Origin: Caulobacteraceae bacterium UBA5005 | GTDB taxonomy: Bacteria; Pseudomonadota; Alphaproteobacteria; Caulobacterales; Caulobacteraceae | NCBI GenBank assembly: GCA_002398405.1 | Contig: DGYN01000152.1 | Coordinates: forward strand, 1 to 30,862 | Length of the DNA stretch: 30,862 nt | Reading direction: 5' to 3' | Shown here: in pieces, positions 1 through 6,381 of the stretch | Numbering within the stretch: the stretch's first letter is position 1 | Layout: each line of letters begins with the position of its first letter | Made by a program: the position numbers and the translations under genes | Notes under the pieces: generated by a model | Databases searched by the model: none | Seen by the model: only the letters and a program-made list of their open reading frames with translations | What the model was told of the DNA's origin: nothing

Positions 1-17
1 CTCCCCATGAAGGGGAG
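1..17 (-). repeat. GC-rich hairpin downstream of the carboxylesterase gene
   Basis: A 6-bp perfect stem (ctcccc / ggggag) with a 5-nt loop lies just past the stop codon of the minus-strand esterase gene. It has no clear T-run, so it may be a weak terminator. It may also be the edge of a palindromic intergenic repeat like the one at 13580-13614. The window edge prevents a decision. Confidence 0.4.
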
Positions 18-31
18 GGAAGGCGCTGATT

Positions 32-1501
32 TTACCTTGCGGACGCTCCCCTGGCGGGCGCGGCTGCCGGCGTGGAGCCGGCCGGCGGGGCCATGGCTGC
101 ACGGCCGGCGGCGACCTGGCCGCGGTTGGCCGCGGCGGTGACGATCGGTCCGACGTCAGCCAGCTTGGGCTGGGCGCCGAACATGGCCACGGCCTCGTTG
201 TTGGGCGCGCGGGCGGCCCAACGGAACCCATCGGCGCAGGACAGACTGTTCGCCCCAACGCGGGACTTGGCGAAGGCGACCCAGCAGCTGTTCATCCGCT
301 TGGCGACGGCGCGGTCATCGTCGTTGAGCTTGGGCCCGCCGGCGAAGGTCGAGGTGTCGAGCGCGCCGAACGCATAGGCGATTTCCGCCGAATGGATGGC
401 CCCATTGGGGTTTTCGGCCTTTTTCCAGGCAGGCACGTAGGTGAAGTAATACTGGAACGCCGGTGCGCCCTTCGAAGCCAAGTTGACCATGCGGTTGGCG
501 CCGTCCACCCCGCCTTCGCCGTCGTTGGACCCCACGATCAGCGGCACATCGAAGGTCCCGCCGGTGGCGAAGCCGTCCACAGTGTTGATGGTCTTGATTT
601 TGCCGTCGAGGATGCCTGTGACTCCAGCGCGGACGGCGGTGTTGTTGACGATCCGATCAGGCTTGATGGCGCGCAGCTGCTCGACCGTGGCGTTTGCGGG
701 AAGGCCAAGCGTGGTGGCCAGCTGGACGCCCTGCCGCTCGCCTTCAGCCAAGGTGCGGCCTTTGCCCAGGGCCGCCCCCGAATGGACGATCGCCTTGTGG
801 AACAAGCCCTTGGCCGGCGGAGCCGACAGCAGGCTCGAGACCATGGAGCCGCCTGCCGATTGGCCGAACAGGGTGACGTTGTTCTTGTCGCCGCCGAACT
901 GATCGATGTTGTTCCGGATCCACTCCAGGCCCGCGATGGCGTCCATCAGGGCGTAGTTGTTATAGCCCTCGTTGAACCCGGCATTGGCCCGGGTCAGCGC
1001 CGGGTGCGAGAAGTTGCCCAGCATGCCGAGGCGATAGTTGATGGTCACGACGATGACGCCGTTCTTGGCGAAGCTGTCGCCCTGGAACGATCCCAGGTGG
1101 CTGGCGCCCAGATAACCGGCGCCGCCATAGAGCCACATCATCACCGGCGCGTTCTTGGCGTTGGCCGGGGCCCAGACGTTGAGATAGAGGCAGTCCTCGC
1201 TGGTCGCGCCTGCGACGCCGCCGCCGTTGACCGTGCCATTGGCGTTGATCGGCTGCGGGCAGGGCAGGGCGAACTTGGTCGCGTCACGCTCGCCGGTCCA
1301 GCTGATCTTCTGCGGCGCGCGCCAGCGCAGATCACCCACCGGCGGCTTGGCGAAGGGCACGCCCTTGAAGCGCTTAACCCCATCGACGGTTTCGCCGACC
1401 AAGGTTCCGGAGTCGATCTTGACCTTGGTCGGCGTCGCCGCCTGGGCGGAAAAGGCGATGATCGAGGTGGCGGCCAATAGGCCGGCGACAATGGCTTTCA
1501 T
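32..1501 (-). CDS. Secreted type B carboxylesterase (alpha/beta hydrolase)
   Basis: Predicted to hydrolyse carboxylic esters in the periplasm or outside the cell; the natural substrate cannot be told. The chosen ATG gives a 489-aa protein with a Sec signal peptide (about residues 1-21, ending AFSAQA). An SD-like aaaggga lies upstream of it, whereas an upstream in-frame start would spoil the signal. The family signature EDCLYLNVW is at 102-110. The nucleophile elbow FGQSAGG places Ser215. The likely acid is Glu329 in SNDGEG, and the likely histidine is His370 in IHSAEI. The last 35 residues are Ala/Pro-rich and probably disordered. The protein is slightly shorter than the usual 500-550 aa, but all catalytic blocks are present. 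It stands alone, with a 99-nt gap to the upstream minus-strand gene. Confidence 0.9.
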   Translation of the reverse strand: MKAIVAGLLAATSIIAFSAQAATPTKVKIDSGTLVGETVDGVKRFKGVPFAKPPVGDLRWRAPQKISWTGERDATKFALPCPQPINANGTVNGGGVAGATSEDCLYLNVWAPANAKNAPVMMWLYGGAGYLGASHLGSFQGDSFAKNGVIVVTINYRLGMLGNFSHPALTRANAGFNEGYNNYALMDAIAGLEWIRNNIDQFGGDKNNVTLFGQSAGGSMVSSLLSAPPAKGLFHKAIVHSGAALGKGRTLAEGERQGVQLATTLGLPANATVEQLRAIKPDRIVNNTAVRAGVTGILDGKIKTINTVDGFATGGTFDVPLIVGSNDGEGGVDGANRMVNLASKGAPAFQYYFTYVPAWKKAENPNGAIHSAEIAYAFGALDTSTFAGGPKLNDDDRAVAKRMNSCWVAFAKSRVGANSLSCADGFRWAARAPNNEAVAMFGAQPKLADVGPIVTAAANRGQVAAGRAAMAPPAGSTPAAAPARGASAR

Positions 1502-1600
1502 ACCTGGGCTCCCTTTGTATTTTTTGGTCTTTCGCCGTCCTGACCGGCGTTGGACGCAACTATTCCACAAAGGCGCCGCGCCCGCCAGATTTACAGTCAG

Positions 1601-2170
1601 CTATGACTGTTTAGCCTCGGCGACGATCCAGGCCAGTTCCGCCCAGAACAGGGCCTCGCCATTGGCGACGTTCTCTTCCCAATGCTCGGCGGCGTCGGCA
1701 TTGGCGTCGTCGGTGACGAACTTGAACGCCCGCCAGGGTATGGCGAACCGGGCGCAGACGTGGGCGATGGCGAACAGCTCCATGTCGACGACATCGACGC
1801 CCTTTTCGGCCAGCCAGGGATCGCCGGTGGTGACGAAGGAGTCGCCCGTGCCGCACAGCGCCGTCCCGAAGCCCGAGAAATAGACCGGCGGATCCGGGGA
1901 AAAGGGGGTCACGCCCCTGGGCGCGATCGGTTCGGTGGTCATGTCGCGCTGCAGGACCTGGGCGATTTCCACCAACCCGTCAATCCCGCCGCGCACCCGG
2001 CCCGCGCTGCCGTAGTTGACCACCAGGTCGGGCCGGTTTTCCAGGATCGCTTCGGTAGCCGCCGTGGCGCTCTTGACCTTGCCCAGGCCCGTATAAATGA
2101 CGCGCGCTCCGGCCGGCGCCCGCGCGCCATCCAGCTCGCTTGGCAGAGCCGCCAAGATCAAGAGATTCAT
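1601..2170 (-). CDS. MTA/SAH nucleosidase-like phosphorylase family protein
   Basis: Member of the purine nucleoside phosphorylase / MTA-SAH nucleosidase superfamily, 189 aa from the ATG that opens MNLLILAALPSEL. Visible family blocks are TGLGKVKSA (about 28-35), the base-binding and catalytic segment VVDMELFAIAHVC (Glu131), and VTDDAN with the catalytic-type Asp154/155. It is shorter than canonical MTAN (about 230 aa), so the substrate (MTA, SAH, or a futalosine- or hopanoid-type nucleoside) is uncertain. An upstream in-frame ATG at 2221 would add 17 residues with no family resemblance. The RBS is weak (ctggga). The nearest upstream gene is the divergent tRNA-Leu. Confidence 0.75.
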   Translation of the reverse strand: MNLLILAALPSELDGARAPAGARVIYTGLGKVKSATAATEAILENRPDLVVNYGSAGRVRGGIDGLVEIAQVLQRDMTTEPIAPRGVTPFSPDPPVYFSGFGTALCGTGDSFVTTGDPWLAEKGVDVVDMELFAIAHVCARFAIPWRAFKFVTDDANADAAEHWEENVANGEALFWAELAWIVAEAKQS

Positions 2171-2276
2171 GTCAGTTCCCAGCCTTGCGTCAGCTTTCGA
2201 CGCAGCCTCTATAAAGGTCAACGCCTGGAGGGGTTCCCAAAGCGAGTTTCCTTTGCTACCCCCCGCGCCTCACCAC

Positions 2277-2361
2277 GCGGTCGTGGCGGAATTGGTAGAC
2301 GCGCAGCGTTGAGGTCGCTGTGGGGCAACCCGTGGAAGTTCGAGTCTTCTCGACCGCACCA
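2277..2361 (+). tRNA. tRNA-Leu (anticodon GAG)
   Basis: Eighty-five nt including an encoded CCA. The acceptor stem gcggtcg (2277-2283) pairs with cgaccgc (2351-2357), and A2358 is the discriminator base. The anticodon stem cagcg/cgctg encloses the loop ttgaggt, so the anticodon is GAG (2311-2313), reading CUC and CUU. A long class II variable arm (ggggcaaccc) and a T-arm with ttcgagt support leucine identity. No integrase or att-like repeat is visible at its 3' end. mgtE follows 63 nt later with no obvious terminator between them. Confidence 0.97.
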
Positions 2362-2424
2362 GGTGAGATCTTAGGTTACAAAGGGCAGAGGCCGATCGGC
2401 GTATAGCGAGAAGGGGAGGCGGCG

Positions 2425-3831
2425 ATGGCGGGCGCAGACCCCGGACGTGATCCCCACGCCGAAGACCTTGAAGACATCGCCCTTGGCGACGACTACGCGC
2501 TAACGCCCACCTATGTGGACATGGTGGTCGATGCGGCCGACCGGGGCGACTCGGCGCGGCTGAAGGCGCTCATCGACGCGCTTGAGCCTGAAGACGTCGC
2601 CGACCTCATGGGCTTCCTCTCGGCGGACTATCGCGAGGACATCATCCCGCTCCTCGGCGGCGAGGACCTCGCCGACGTCATCAGCGAACTCGACACCAAT
2701 CTTCGCGAAGAATTGCTGGAGACCGTCGATCCCAAGCGGCTCGCCGAAGCGCTTGGCGAAATGGATTCGGACGACGCGGCTGACGTCGTCGACGACATGG
2801 AGGACGACCAGCGCGAGGAGGTCCTAAGCAACCTGTCCTCCGTCGACCGGGCGGCGATCGAGACCAGTCTCGCCTATGAGGACGAAACCGCCGGCCGCCT
2901 CATGCAGCGCGAGGTCCTGGCCGCGCCGCAGTTCTGGACCGTCGGCCAGACCATCGATCACGTCCGCGCCTCGGGCGACGAGCTGCCCGAACTGTTCTTC
3001 GATCTCTATGTCGTCGATCCGGCCATGAAGCCGGTGGGGGCGGTCCCCATCTCCGCCCTGCTGCGGGCCCCCGCCGACGCCCGCCTCGAGGGCCTGATGG
3101 AGGAGGTGGTCGAAATCCCGGTCGACATGGACCAGGAAGAGGTCGCCTACATCTTCGACAAATATCACCTGATCTCCGCGCCGGTGGTCGACGCCGGCGG
3201 GCGGCTCGTCGGCCAGGTCACCGTCGACGACATCGTCGGGGTCATCCAGGAGGAGAGCGAGGAAGACATCCTGGCGCTGGCGGGCGTGTCCGACGCCGGC
3301 CGCGACGCCACCATCCTGGATATCGCCCGCTCGCGCCTTCCCTGGCTCCTGGTCAACACCGTGACCGCGGCCCTGGCGGCCAGCGTCATCGGCGCCTTCG
3401 AGGATCATATCGCCAAGCTGGTCACCCTGGCGGTGCTCCTGCCCGTCGTGGCCTCCCTGGGCGGCAACGCCGGCACCCAGACCCTGGCGGTCGCTGTGCG
3501 GGCCCTGGCGGCCCGCGAACTCAACGCCTCCAACGCCCTGCGCATCATCCGCCGCGAGATGTCCGTCGGCCTGATGAACGGCATGGCGCTGGCCTTTGTC
3601 CTGGCCGCCGCCACCTGGGTGTGGATGCGCGACGAACGCCTCTCCGTCACCCTGGGCCTTGCCTTGATCATCAACCTGTTCCTGGCCTCCGTCGCCGGCA
3701 TCCTGGTCCCGCTCACCCTCGACAAGCTCGGCCGCGACCCTGCCGTCTCTTCCTCCGTCTTCGTAACCTTCATCACAGACTTCATGGGCTTCCTGTCCTT
3801 CCTGACCCTGGCGACGCTGATCCTTTTGTAG
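2425..3831 (+). CDS. mgtE: Magnesium transporter MgtE
   Basis: Inner-membrane Mg2+ channel/transporter gated by cytoplasmic Mg2+ binding. The 468-aa protein has the usual order: an N-terminal acidic superhelical MgtE_N domain (about 25-150, with repeated ADVxxxxD-like turns), a pair of CBS domains (about 155-275), and five membrane segments from about residue 300 to the end. The pore-associated block GGNAGTQTLAVAVRALA is present in the membrane region. Length matches the family (about 450-480 aa). The ATG start follows a strong SD, aaggggagg at 2411-2419. It sits directly after tRNA-Leu and may share its transcription. Regulation by an Mg riboswitch is not supported, because the leader is only about 60 nt. 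Confidence 0.95.
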   Translation: MAGADPGRDPHAEDLEDIALGDDYALTPTYVDMVVDAADRGDSARLKALIDALEPEDVADLMGFLSADYREDIIPLLGGEDLADVISELDTNLREELLETVDPKRLAEALGEMDSDDAADVVDDMEDDQREEVLSNLSSVDRAAIETSLAYEDETAGRLMQREVLAAPQFWTVGQTIDHVRASGDELPELFFDLYVVDPAMKPVGAVPISALLRAPADARLEGLMEEVVEIPVDMDQEEVAYIFDKYHLISAPVVDAGGRLVGQVTVDDIVGVIQEESEEDILALAGVSDAGRDATILDIARSRLPWLLVNTVTAALAASVIGAFEDHIAKLVTLAVLLPVVASLGGNAGTQTLAVAVRALAARELNASNALRIIRREMSVGLMNGMALAFVLAAATWVWMRDERLSVTLGLALIINLFLASVAGILVPLTLDKLGRDPAVSSSVFVTFITDFMGFLSFLTLATLILL

Positions 3832-3900
3832 AACCGGCCCGTTCCTTGCCCTGATACCGCCACGGGCACTTGCGTTCGTATCAAAATGGGTCACGTGGCG

Positions 3901-4968
3901 ATGAAGCCCCGGCAAAGGGTCTCCAAGTCCGGCATAGAGCTGATCAAGCGGTTCGAGGGCTATCGCTCTTCGGCCGCCCGGCTCGCCGACGGCGGCTGGA
4001 CCATGGGCTACGGACACGTGAAATTCGCCAAAGAGGGCGCCGAGGTCACCGAAAAGGACGCAGAGGCCCTGCTGGTCTACGACCTCATTGAGGTTTCCAG
4101 CGCCATCTCCGACCTGGTGTTCACACCGCTCACCCAAAACCAGTTCGACGCCCTGACTTCCTTCGCCTTCAATATCGGCGTCAAGCGGTTCACCGGCTCC
4201 AGCGTGCTTCGCCGAATCAACGAAGGTGAGATGGCCAAGGCGGCCTTCGCCATCGAAGTTTGGCGCATGACCGAGTTCGAGGGCGTGCCGATCGTTGTCG
4301 ACGCCCTGATCCGTCGTCGCGCCGCTGAAAAGGCCCTGTTCCTCACCCCCGACGAGGGTTTCATCCCCGCGCCGACCCCGATCCTGCCTCCGGAAATCGA
4401 CTACGCCGTCGAAGGCCGCGCTCCGGTGAGCGAGCCGGCCAACCTTATCACTCGCTTTGATGGTGTGGTGGCGGAGGCCTATCGCGGCCCCAAAACCGCG
4501 CTCGTCAATCCGCCGAAGCCGCCTTTCGCGGAGCCTCAGGCCGAAGAACCGCCTCCCGTGTCGGCTCACCCTGAAATCGTTCCAGCTCAGTCGGAGGGGG
4601 CTGAGCAGGAAGCGGACGCGGGCGCTCTCGAGAGCGCCCCGTCCGCGCCCCTTGTCCCGGAGCCGCCGGCTCCGGAGCCCAAACCCGCCGAACCCCCGCG
4701 CCCCGCGCCGATCCCCGCGCGCGCCCTCGCCAAGGTGGCGCGCCCGGTAGCCAAGCCCAAATCCCTACTGCTGCCGATCGCCTTTTCGGTGGCCGGCGTC
4801 CTGCTGTTCGGCTTTGCGATCTTCTGGGGCCTGAATAATGGATCGGTTCCCGAAGCGCGCGGCGCCAATGGTCACGCTTTAAGTTATCTGGCTGGAATTA
4901 TTGGCGTTATCTGCATTTTCGCGGCGGCCTACATGATCCTTGACCGTTTCGCGGGCGACGAAGACTAA
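3901..4968 (+). CDS. spmX: SpmX-like polar muramidase-domain protein
   Basis: In Caulobacter, SpmX marks the stalked pole and recruits and activates the histidine kinase DivJ. The architecture here matches. There is an N-terminal GH24 lysozyme-type domain (about 1-155) with FEGYR and WTMGYGH motifs, then a long Pro/Glu-rich linker (about 160-285), then two C-terminal membrane helices (about 289-311 and 326-347) and a short acidic tail. Starting at this ATG puts the catalytic-type glutamate at Glu19, the number I recall for Caulobacter SpmX. Asp30 and Thr34 could be the other GH24 residues. An in-frame ATG at 3886 would add five residues, and neither start has a strong SD. The linker contains a 20-bp perfect palindrome at 4620-4639. 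A generic phage endolysin is unlikely, because those lack the linker and tail helices. Confidence 0.85.
   Translation: MKPRQRVSKSGIELIKRFEGYRSSAARLADGGWTMGYGHVKFAKEGAEVTEKDAEALLVYDLIEVSSAISDLVFTPLTQNQFDALTSFAFNIGVKRFTGSSVLRRINEGEMAKAAFAIEVWRMTEFEGVPIVVDALIRRRAAEKALFLTPDEGFIPAPTPILPPEIDYAVEGRAPVSEPANLITRFDGVVAEAYRGPKTALVNPPKPPFAEPQAEEPPPVSAHPEIVPAQSEGAEQEADAGALESAPSAPLVPEPPAPEPKPAEPPRPAPIPARALAKVARPVAKPKSLLLPIAFSVAGVLLFGFAIFWGLNNGSVPEARGANGHALSYLAGIIGVICIFAAAYMILDRFAGDED
4613..4645. repeat. Perfect 20-bp palindrome with extended arms inside spmX
   Basis: The core gggcgctctcgagagcgccc (4620-4639) is its own reverse complement. Flanking cggacg (4613-4618) and cgtccg (4640-4645) extend it with one unpaired base. 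It lies in the part of spmX that encodes the low-complexity acidic/proline linker. It is probably a consequence of linker composition or a mobile palindrome, and no regulatory role can be shown. Confidence 0.8.
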
Positions 4969-5035
4969 GCAGTTTTTTCGGAACCACCTGCGAGACGCGC
5001 CGTTCCTCTGGCAATTCCCAAGAGGAGCACTTCCT

Positions 5036-5239
5036 ATGCGCAAGCTTATCGTAATCCCGATCCTGATGGCCGCCACGGCTGGCCTTTCGGCCTGCGGCTA
5101 CACCGCTGAAGAACGCGCCGCCACCGGCGCCATCGGCGGCGCAGTCCTTGGCCAGGCCATTGGCGGCAACACCGCGGCCACCGTGGGTGGCGCTGTGCTC
5201 GGCGGCGTCGCCGGCGCGGCGACCACGCCCCGAAACTAA
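5036..5239 (+). CDS. Small glycine-zipper lipoprotein
   Basis: A 67-aa secreted lipoprotein. The N-terminus MRKLIVIPILMAATAGLSAC gives a lipoprotein signal with lipobox LSAC, so the mature protein would begin at Cys20 with a lipid anchor. The remainder is Gly/Ala-rich with repeated GGxxxG steps (GAIGGAVLGQAIGG, then VGGAVLGGVAG), typical of glycine-zipper helices in envelope proteins. The ATG has a clear SD (agaggag at 5021-5027). It ends in a strong hairpin terminator at 5268-5299. Exact function is unknown. Similar short zipper lipoproteins are often envelope-stress or OmpA-associated proteins, but nothing here proves that. Confidence 0.85.
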   Translation: MRKLIVIPILMAATAGLSACGYTAEERAATGAIGGAVLGQAIGGNTAATVGGAVLGGVAGAATTPRN

Positions 5240-5267
5240 ATAACCCCCTGCAAGTAGGGGTCTAGGC

Positions 5268-5299
5268 GGCCAGGTCCTGCACACCAGGACCTGGCCGTT
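5268..5299 (+). terminator. Rho-independent terminator of the lipoprotein gene
   Basis: Perfect 12-bp stem (ggccaggtcctg / caggacctggcc) with a 5-nt loop, followed by gttt. It lies 28 nt after the lipoprotein stop codon. Confidence 0.85.
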
Positions 5300-5314
5300 T
5301 GCTATCTGGACAGC

Positions 5315-5339
5315 AAAAACCCCGGCGCGATGGCCGGGG
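5315..5339 (-). terminator. Terminator oriented for minus-strand transcription
   Basis: Seven-bp GC stem (ccccggc / gccgggg) with a 6-nt loop. Read on the minus strand it is followed directly by five T residues (aaaaa at 5315-5319 on plus), a canonical intrinsic terminator. On plus it is followed only by tgttt. No annotated minus-strand gene ends here, which points to an unannotated short minus-strand transcript arising between 5340 and about 5540. Confidence 0.65.
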
Positions 5340-5410
5340 TGTTTAGACCTGAACGTCAAGGGAGCGATGCCCCCCTGACGCCCAGCAATGTCAGATAGAC
5401 CGCTGAAGGC

Positions 5411-5473
5411 TCAGCCTAGGAAAGCGCCCTTCGCGGAGATTTCCAGCGATCCTCGAAATTGACATTGAGACAC
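5411..5473 (-). CDS. Candidate 20-aa small ORF behind an unusually strong SD
   Basis: On the minus strand a GTG codon starts 7 nt after aggagg and opens a 20-codon frame, MSQCQFRGSLEISAKGAFLG, ending in TGA at 5411-5413. A competing ATG at 5463-5465 opens a 24-codon frame (MSISRIAGNLREG..., stop at 5391) but with a 15-nt spacing. No protein family is recognised. Support is contextual only: strong SD upstream, intrinsic terminator about 70 nt downstream. It could equally be a non-coding RNA. Confidence 0.3.
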   Translation of the reverse strand: MSQCQFRGSLEISAKGAFLG

Positions 5474-5477
5474 TGGG

Positions 5478-5489
5478 TCACCTCCTTTC
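5478..5489 (-). promoter_or_regulatory. Twelve-nt anti-SD-complementary ribosome binding site
   Basis: On the minus strand gaaaggaggtga is fully complementary to the conserved 3' tail of 16S rRNA over 12 nt, far more than a usual SD. It overlaps the TGA of an 8-codon frame (MLKILFNS, 5488-5514) and precedes the small ORF candidates. It may be the RBS of a short peptide gene, or a chance 16S-tail mimic if read on plus. Confidence 0.55.
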
Positions 5490-5595
5490 AGCTGTTGAAC
5501 AGGATCTTCAACATGGGGGTGTTCGCGCCAATGTCAAAGGGTGCGAAGTGGGGAAACGCCTGTTCGGCATTTCCGAACCGTCCTAAGCAATCCCC

Positions 5596-6381
5596 ATGAC
5601 CGCCGACCATCCCAACTGGGACCCCGTCCTCTACGACCGGTACAAGTCCTATCGCGACCGCCCGGCGCTGGATCTGCTTCTGCAGATCCCCGGCGATCTT
5701 ACCCCGCGAGAGATCTGGGACCTCGGTTGCGGAACCGGCGAACACGCGGCCGTCCTGGGCGCGCGCCATCCAGGGGCCAGGGTCCACGGCCTCGACGCCA
5801 GCGGCGAGATGCTGGCCGTGGCGCGCCGCCGGCCCACTGATGTTGACTGGGTGCAGGGAGGGATCGAGGACTGGCGGCCGTCTGCCCAGCCGGACCTGGT
5901 GTTCTCCAACGCGGCCCTGCAGTGGCTGCCGGACCACGGACGCCTTTTCCCCCGCATCATGCAGACCATCGCCCGCCGCGGCGTCTTCGCCTGCCAGATT
6001 CCGATCAGCGAGGGCGAGTCTTGGAGCGATACCCTGCGCGCCGCCAAGGAAGACGGCCCCTGGGAGGCCAAGCTCGCTCATGTGCGGGAGGTTCAGCCGA
6101 CGGCTAGGCCTGAGGACTACTACCGCTGGCTTGGCCCCCACTGCGCCTCCATCGACATTTGGTCGACGCGGTATCTGCACGTGCTGGAGGGCGAGGATCC
6201 GGTGGTTGAATGGATGAGCGGCACGGCGCTTAGGCCGCTGGTTCAGGCTCTGGACGATGAACGCGAGCGGGAAGCCTTCCTGGCTGCCTACCGCCGGCGG
6301 GTGGAGGCGGCGTTCCCCCGGCAGCCGGACGGAACGACCCTATTCCCGTTTCCGCGCCTGTTCATGATTGGGCGTCGATAA
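5596..6381 (+). CDS. tam: Trans-aconitate 2-methyltransferase-like SAM methyltransferase
   Basis: A 261-aa cytosolic class I SAM-dependent methyltransferase matching the Tam family, which methylates trans-aconitate, an inhibitory by-product of cis-aconitate. The N-terminal NWDPVLYDRYKSYRDRPALDLL block is typical of Tam. Motif I is WDLGCGTGEHAAVLG (about 43-56), followed by GLDASGEML, and the motif IV region is PDLVFSNAALQWLPDH. The carboxy half (WSTRYLHVLEGEDPVVEWMSGTALRPLV) also resembles Tam. Length is close to the family (about 255 aa). The RBS is poor. The 3' end overlaps the convergent patatin gene by 20 nt. Substrate is inferred from family likeness. Confidence 0.8.
   Translation: MTADHPNWDPVLYDRYKSYRDRPALDLLLQIPGDLTPREIWDLGCGTGEHAAVLGARHPGARVHGLDASGEMLAVARRRPTDVDWVQGGIEDWRPSAQPDLVFSNAALQWLPDHGRLFPRIMQTIARRGVFACQIPISEGESWSDTLRAAKEDGPWEAKLAHVREVQPTARPEDYYRWLGPHCASIDIWSTRYLHVLEGEDPVVEWMSGTALRPLVQALDDEREREAFLAAYRRRVEAAFPRQPDGTTLFPFPRLFMIGRR

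Noticed and set aside
2277..2424. Integration site of a mobile element at tRNA-Leu
   Set aside because: No integrase and no direct repeat of the tRNA 3' end was seen. The downstream genes are core genes with matching composition.
2362..2424. Mg2+ riboswitch before mgtE
   Set aside because: Only 63 nt separate the tRNA from the start codon, and no M-box-like structure is visible.
2824..4569. 581-codon open frame on minus across mgtE and spmX
   Set aside because: It spans two well-supported plus-strand genes and their gap, and consists of low-complexity Gly/Asp/His-rich antisense translation.
4964..4982. Terminator after spmX (tttttt run)
   Set aside because: The T-run has no stable GC hairpin directly before it. 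The strong terminator comes after the next gene, at 5268-5299.
5473..5490. 16S rRNA 3'-end fragment on plus
   Set aside because: Only about 12 nt match the 16S tail, and the neighbouring conserved helix 45 sequence is absent, so it is not an rRNA remnant.
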